Assembly (NCBI GenBank): GCA_030620735.1
Contig: JAUXDV010000082.1
Coordinates: forward strand, 1-8,149
DNA: 8,149 nucleotides
Origin: Gammaproteobacteria bacterium
GTDB taxonomy: Bacteria > Pseudomonadota > Gammaproteobacteria > Chromatiales > Chromatiaceae
Direction of reading: 5' to 3'
Part shown: positions 6,078 through 8,149 of the stretch, piece by piece
Layout: every line of letters starts with the position of its first letter
Numbering within the stretch: position 1 is the first letter of the stretch
Notes under the pieces: generated by a model
What the model was told of the DNA's origin: nothing
Seen by the model: only the letters and a program-made list of their open reading frames with translations
Database searches by the model: none
Position numbers and translations under genes: made by a program

Positions 6078-6210
6078 GATGGGGGTTGGGGGGAAGGGCA
6101 ATCCGGATGCCCATTGTAAGCTATTGATAGATAGCCCCTTCCCCCATAGAAAAACTTGTATGGGGGTTCTGATTGAAGCGCGAAGCGATTCGATCAGAGC
6201 ATCCCTAATG
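6078..6210 (-). repeat. Interspersed repeat, copy 2 (about 133 bp), between secB and gpsA
   Basis: Inverted relative to copy 1 at 2643-2774 and alignable over its full length. It contains an 8-bp perfect hairpin, CCCCCATA (6141-6148) with TATGGGGG (6159-6166) around a 10-nt loop. It also has a 10-bp inverted repeat (6089-6098 with 6136-6145) that shares the run 6141-6145, so the two stems exclude each other. A third small stem is GGGC-A-ATCCGGAT-GCCC at 6096-6112. The secB stop codon (TAG, 6207-6205) lies inside the outer end of the element. It may act on the stability or the relative output of secB and gpsA; that is inference. Confidence 0.85.
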
Positions 6211-6693
6211 TTTTGCTTCACTGTCAGCCTGTTGCTGAGCCTGCTGGGCATAGATAGCCTCGAAATTGACGGGCGCAAGCAGCAGTTGTGGAAAGCTGCC
6301 GCGATTGACAAGATCGGATATTGCTTCGCGGGCGTACGGGAACAGAATATTTGGACAGGTAATGCCGATAACCGGACTCATCTGCTCTTCGGGTACGCCA
6401 GTAATATTGAAGATGCCACCCTGTTGGACTTCTACCAGAAAGGCGGTTTTACCGCCGCTTTTTACGGTAACGGTGACTGTCAGCACGACTTCATAATTGT
6501 CATCATCCAGCTTGTGCATCCCGGTATTGAGCTGTAAATCCATTTGAGGTTTCCACTCACCAAGAAACATGGATGGCGAGTTAGGGGTCTCAAAGGAGAT
6601 GTCCTTGCAATAGATGCGCTGCAGCTTGAATTGTGCTTCCTGTTCCGGCGCTTCTGCGGCTGTTTTGTTTTCAGTCTCTTTTTTGTCGCTCAT
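6205..6693 (-). CDS. secB: Protein-export chaperone SecB
   Basis: Cytoplasmic tetrameric chaperone that keeps preproteins unfolded and hands them to SecA. The 162 residues compare with about 155 in E. coli. Family blocks are FKLQRIYCKDISFETPNSP (22-40), the beta strands around YEVVLTVTVTVK, QGGIFNITG (91-99), CPNILFPYAREAISDLVNRGSFPQLLL-type core (113-139), and PVNFEAIYAQQ. The N-terminus is a charged, low-complexity extension and the C-terminus a Gln/Ala-rich tail. The final His and TAG stop come from the end of repeat copy 2. It begins 8 bp after the rhodanese stop, with only a weak upstream GAGA. In E. coli grxC lies between yibN and secB; here there is no room for it. Confidence 0.97.
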   Translation of the reverse strand: MSDKKETENKTAAEAPEQEAQFKLQRIYCKDISFETPNSPSMFLGEWKPQMDLQLNTGMHKLDDDNYEVVLTVTVTVKSGGKTAFLVEVQQGGIFNITGVPEEQMSPVIGITCPNILFPYAREAISDLVNRGSFPQLLLAPVNFEAIYAQQAQQQADSEAKH

Positions 6694-6701
6694 GATGGTT
6701 A

Positions 6702-7124
6702 TTATTTCTCTTTGGAGAGGGGCAGACTGGCGCTTTGCCAGGCCATGATGCCGCCTTTCAGGTTGTAAGTCTGTTCAAATCCGGATTTACGCAGGTCACG
6801 ACAGGCAGCCTGACTCTGGCTGCCCGAGCGGCAGCTGACAATCACAGGTTTGTTCTTGTGTTTCTCGAGTTGTTGGATCTGGTTTTTAAAACCATTGATG
6901 GGGATATTGATCGAGTTAACGATATGTCCCTTGCTGAAGTCCGCCATGGGGCGCACGTCAACCACCACAGCATCATCGCGATTGATCATCTGCGTCGCCA
7001 TCTGCGGAGGGATGTTGGATTTTCCACCGCCGGATGCCGTTTGGAAGGCCAGCATGCCGAGGATGGCGAAAAGGGCGATAACGAGCAGCAGATGATTACC
7101 CGAAAATTCGATCAGTTGTTCCAT
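6702..7124 (-). CDS. yibN: Membrane-anchored rhodanese-like sulfurtransferase, YibN-like
   Basis: A 140-residue protein with one N-terminal membrane helix (about 11-27) and a single rhodanese domain (about 38-135). The active-site loop is CRSGSQS with Cys98 as the predicted persulfide-carrying residue; VVVDVRP (53-59), GHIVNSINIP (66-75) and LKGGIMAW (122-129) are typical. A second cysteine is at 108. Single-domain rhodaneses accept or pass on sulfane sulfur; the exact donor and acceptor are unknown. The gene sits between a predicted persulfide-sensing ArsR regulator (19 bp upstream) and secB (8 bp downstream), and in E. coli yibN also precedes grxC-secB-gpsA. The membrane helix near the N-terminus probably leaves the catalytic domain in the cytoplasm. 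Confidence 0.93.
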   Translation of the reverse strand: MEQLIEFSGNHLLLVIALFAILGMLAFQTASGGGKSNIPPQMATQMINRDDAVVVDVRPMADFSKGHIVNSINIPINGFKNQIQQLEKHKNKPVIVSCRSGSQSQAACRDLRKSGFEQTYNLKGGIMAWQSASLPLSKEK

Positions 7125-7143
7125 GAAGTCTCTAGTGAATTGA

Positions 7144-7476
7144 TTAAGCGTTGGTGGTGCAGAAAACGGAGCGCATCATACTGATGAGTTGCAGCAAACG
7201 CGGATCGCCAATTTTGTAATAGACGCGATTGGCATCTTTTCGGGTTGAGAGTATATCCTTATCGCGCAGAATTGCCAGATGCTGGGAGATATTACTTTGC
7301 GATGTGCCGACTATTTCAACAATATCCTGAACACTGACCTCCTGCTCCCCCAGGGCGCAGAGGATTTTCAGACGCAGCGGATGAGACATCGCCTTGAGTG
7401 CGCGGGATGCACGCTCGATGTCGGATTCGTTAGAGAGGAGAGTGACTCCAGGGCCGGGTTGAAGAACCTGATTCAT
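7144..7476 (-). CDS. ArsR-family repressor, SqrR/BigR-like predicted persulfide sensor
   Basis: A 110-residue winged-helix repressor of the ArsR/SmtB family. The core runs from ALKAMSHPLRLKILCALG (26-43) through the recognition helix TSQSNISQHLAILRD (58-72) to the wing STRKDANRVYYKI (77-89) and a C-terminal helix. The arsenic motif ELCVCDL is absent; the equivalent stretch reads EVSVQDI. The protein has exactly two cysteines, Cys40 and Cys106, 66 residues apart. SqrR (Cys41/Cys107) and BigR (Cys42/Cys108), which sense persulfides through a disulfide or polysulfide bridge, have the same spacing. The start ATG 7476 has GGAG 11 nt upstream. It is first in the operon with yibN, secB and gpsA and probably represses its own promoter through the inverted repeat at 7517-7533. 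Family assignment is firm; the inducer is inference. Confidence 0.9.
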   Translation of the reverse strand: MNQVLQPGPGVTLLSNESDIERASRALKAMSHPLRLKILCALGEQEVSVQDIVEIVGTSQSNISQHLAILRDKDILSTRKDANRVYYKIGDPRLLQLISMMRSVFCTTNA

Positions 7477-7516
7477 GCTTGTTTCGACTCCATTTAGTGT
7501 ATTCGATGCCTGTTTG

Positions 7517-7533
7517 CATTCATCTGCTGAATG
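7517..7533. promoter_or_regulatory. Predicted ArsR-type operator
   Basis: CATTCA-TCTGC-TGAATG: two exact 6-bp arms around a 5-nt spacer. It lies immediately downstream of the expected arsR transcription start (about 7535 on the minus strand), where bound repressor would block transcription. It contains ATTC-N7-GAAT, close to the ATTC-N8-GAAT motif I recall for SqrR. Confidence 0.55.
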
Positions 7534-7541
7534 TTCTTTTT

Positions 7542-7547
7542 ATTATA
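7542..7547 (-). promoter_or_regulatory. -10 box of the arsR-yibN-secB-gpsA operon
   Basis: On the minus strand this reads TATAAT, a perfect consensus, 66 bp ahead of the arsR ATG. No good -35 lies 16-18 bp upstream, so an activator or an AT-rich context may be involved, or the match may be fortuitous. Confidence 0.5.
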
Positions 7548-7775
7548 TAAAGCGACTACTCAGACGCAGTCTACCCTATATTAGAGGATTATGGTATTCG
7601 GAAATGCAGCGGGCGAGCAGCAAATAGCGGTATGAGCGCTTTTGTTCCTGACCGTTTCATTGAGAACTCTTTCCGGAATTTGGGAAGATAATGATAAACT
7701 TGTCGTTATTCCTATGCATGATTATCCACTCTTCTAATACATTTTCCTGGGGCGCAGTCCCGCCGGAATGAGAAA

Positions 7776-8149
7776 TTGACGAGAACAACACGACCTAAAC
7801 CCGCCGTATTGCTGATTCTTGATGGCTGGGGCCTGAGTGATGATAGAGAGGACAACGCGATCGCTCAGGCGCGCACCCCTGTGATGGATCGTTTGTGCAG
7901 CGAGTATCCGCACACCTCGATTAAAACCTCCGGTGCGGCAGTGGGGCTGCCTGCCGGGCAGATGGGGAATTCAGAGGTCGGGCATCTCAATATTGGCGCC
8001 GGCCGCGTTGTCTATCAGGAGTTTACTCGCGTCAGCCGTGCAATTCGCACCGGCTCTTTCTTTAGCAACCATACGCTCACCAACGCCGTTGATGCGGCAA
8101 TCTCCAAACATGCTGCGGTGCATATCGTCGGGTTGCTCTCCGATGGCGG
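7776..8149 (+). CDS. gpmI: 2,3-bisphosphoglycerate-independent phosphoglycerate mutase (partial, N-terminal 124 residues)
   Basis: Glycolytic and gluconeogenic cytoplasmic enzyme that interconverts 3- and 2-phosphoglycerate through a phosphoserine intermediate with two Mn(II) ions. The visible part has LLILDGWGL with metal ligand Asp16, DNAIAQARTPVMD (26-38), GLPAGQMGNSEVGHLNIGAGR with the phospho-accepting Ser66, and VHIVGLLSDG at the right edge. Full-length homologues have about 510 residues, so roughly three quarters lie outside the window. No ATG is available in frame: the ORF opens after a TGA at 7719-7721 and the first good start is TTG 7776, with a weak GGA 8 nt upstream. It gives the normal distance to the first metal ligand. 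It is divergent from the arsR operon, as gpmI is from yibN in E. coli. Confidence 0.95.
   Translation, partial: MTRTTRPKPAVLLILDGWGLSDDREDNAIAQARTPVMDRLCSEYPHTSIKTSGAAVGLPAGQMGNSEVGHLNIGAGRVVYQEFTRVSRAIRTGSFFSNHTLTNAVDAAISKHAAVHIVGLLSDG

Larger units (their letters stand above)
7477..7775. other. Divergent intergenic region arsR-gpmI
   Basis: This 299-bp stretch has no credible gene. Its arsR-proximal half holds the arsR -10 box and a perfect inverted repeat. The gpmI-proximal half has the palindrome TTCCGGAA (7671-7678) and scattered TATAAT-like words (for example TATATT at 7576-7581 and GATAAT at 7687-7692) without well-spaced -35 partners, so I cannot place the gpmI promoter. A 14-codon ORF at 7591 is not supported. 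Confidence 0.6.

Noticed and set aside
6051..6311. Minus-strand ORF of 86 codons across repeat copy 2
   Set aside because: It overlaps the 3' end of secB in another frame and reads through the structured repeat; no ribosome binding site and no recognisable domain.
7591..7635. 14-codon ORF after AGAGG ahead of gpmI
   Set aside because: Too short, spacing to the ATG is poor and no regulatory peptide pattern is seen.
1..8149. Search for CRISPR arrays, tRNA or rRNA genes and insertion sequences
   Set aside because: No regularly spaced repeat array, no tRNA-like arm pattern or rRNA sequence and no transposase motif were seen by eye.

Overview
The window looks like chromosomal DNA of a gammaproteobacterium. 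The minus-strand order rhodanese (yibN) - secB - gpsA, with a divergent phosphoglycerate mutase gene (gpmI) beside it, matches the E. coli gpmI/yibN/grxC/secB/gpsA neighbourhood. YheS-type ABC-F and MetA-type proteins fit this too. A persulfide-sensor-like ArsR regulator and a membrane rhodanese hint at sulfur chemistry. The genus cannot be fixed from the sequence alone.

Layout. Positions 1-2605 are a minus-strand cluster read from high to low coordinates: a P-loop ATPase of unknown function (2605-1757) overlaps metA (1757-687) by one base, and metA is followed 18 bp later by the N-terminal part of a YheS-like ABC-F ATPase that runs off the left edge. The stretch 2606-2899 is a divergent promoter region holding copy 1 of a 132-bp interspersed repeat. 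Positions 2900-4993 are a plus-strand cluster: a PqiA-domain membrane protein, then two paralogous single-pass membrane proteins (3826-4407 and 4466-4993) with long, methionine-packed coiled coils predicted to lie in the periplasm. A short convergent gap (4994-5065) carries three 10-bp tandem units. Positions 5066-7476 are a second minus-strand operon: arsR-type regulator, yibN-like rhodanese, secB and gpsA, with copy 2 of the interspersed repeat filling the secB-gpsA gap. Positions 7477-7775 hold the arsR promoter and a likely operator, and gpmI starts at 7776 and runs off the right edge.

How the parts may work together. metA makes activated homoserine for methionine synthesis and is translationally coupled to the ATPase. 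The ArsR-type protein has only two cysteines, 66 residues apart, the same spacing as in the persulfide sensors SqrR and BigR. It sits directly upstream of a membrane-anchored rhodanese and may autoregulate through a perfect inverted repeat just downstream of its predicted start of transcription. This could place secB and gpsA partly under a sulfur-responsive promoter.

The best candidate for something undescribed is the cluster at 2900-4993. A PqiA-like integral membrane protein, of a family normally paired with MCE lipid-transport proteins, is here followed by two colinear methionine-heptad coiled-coil proteins and no MCE domain.
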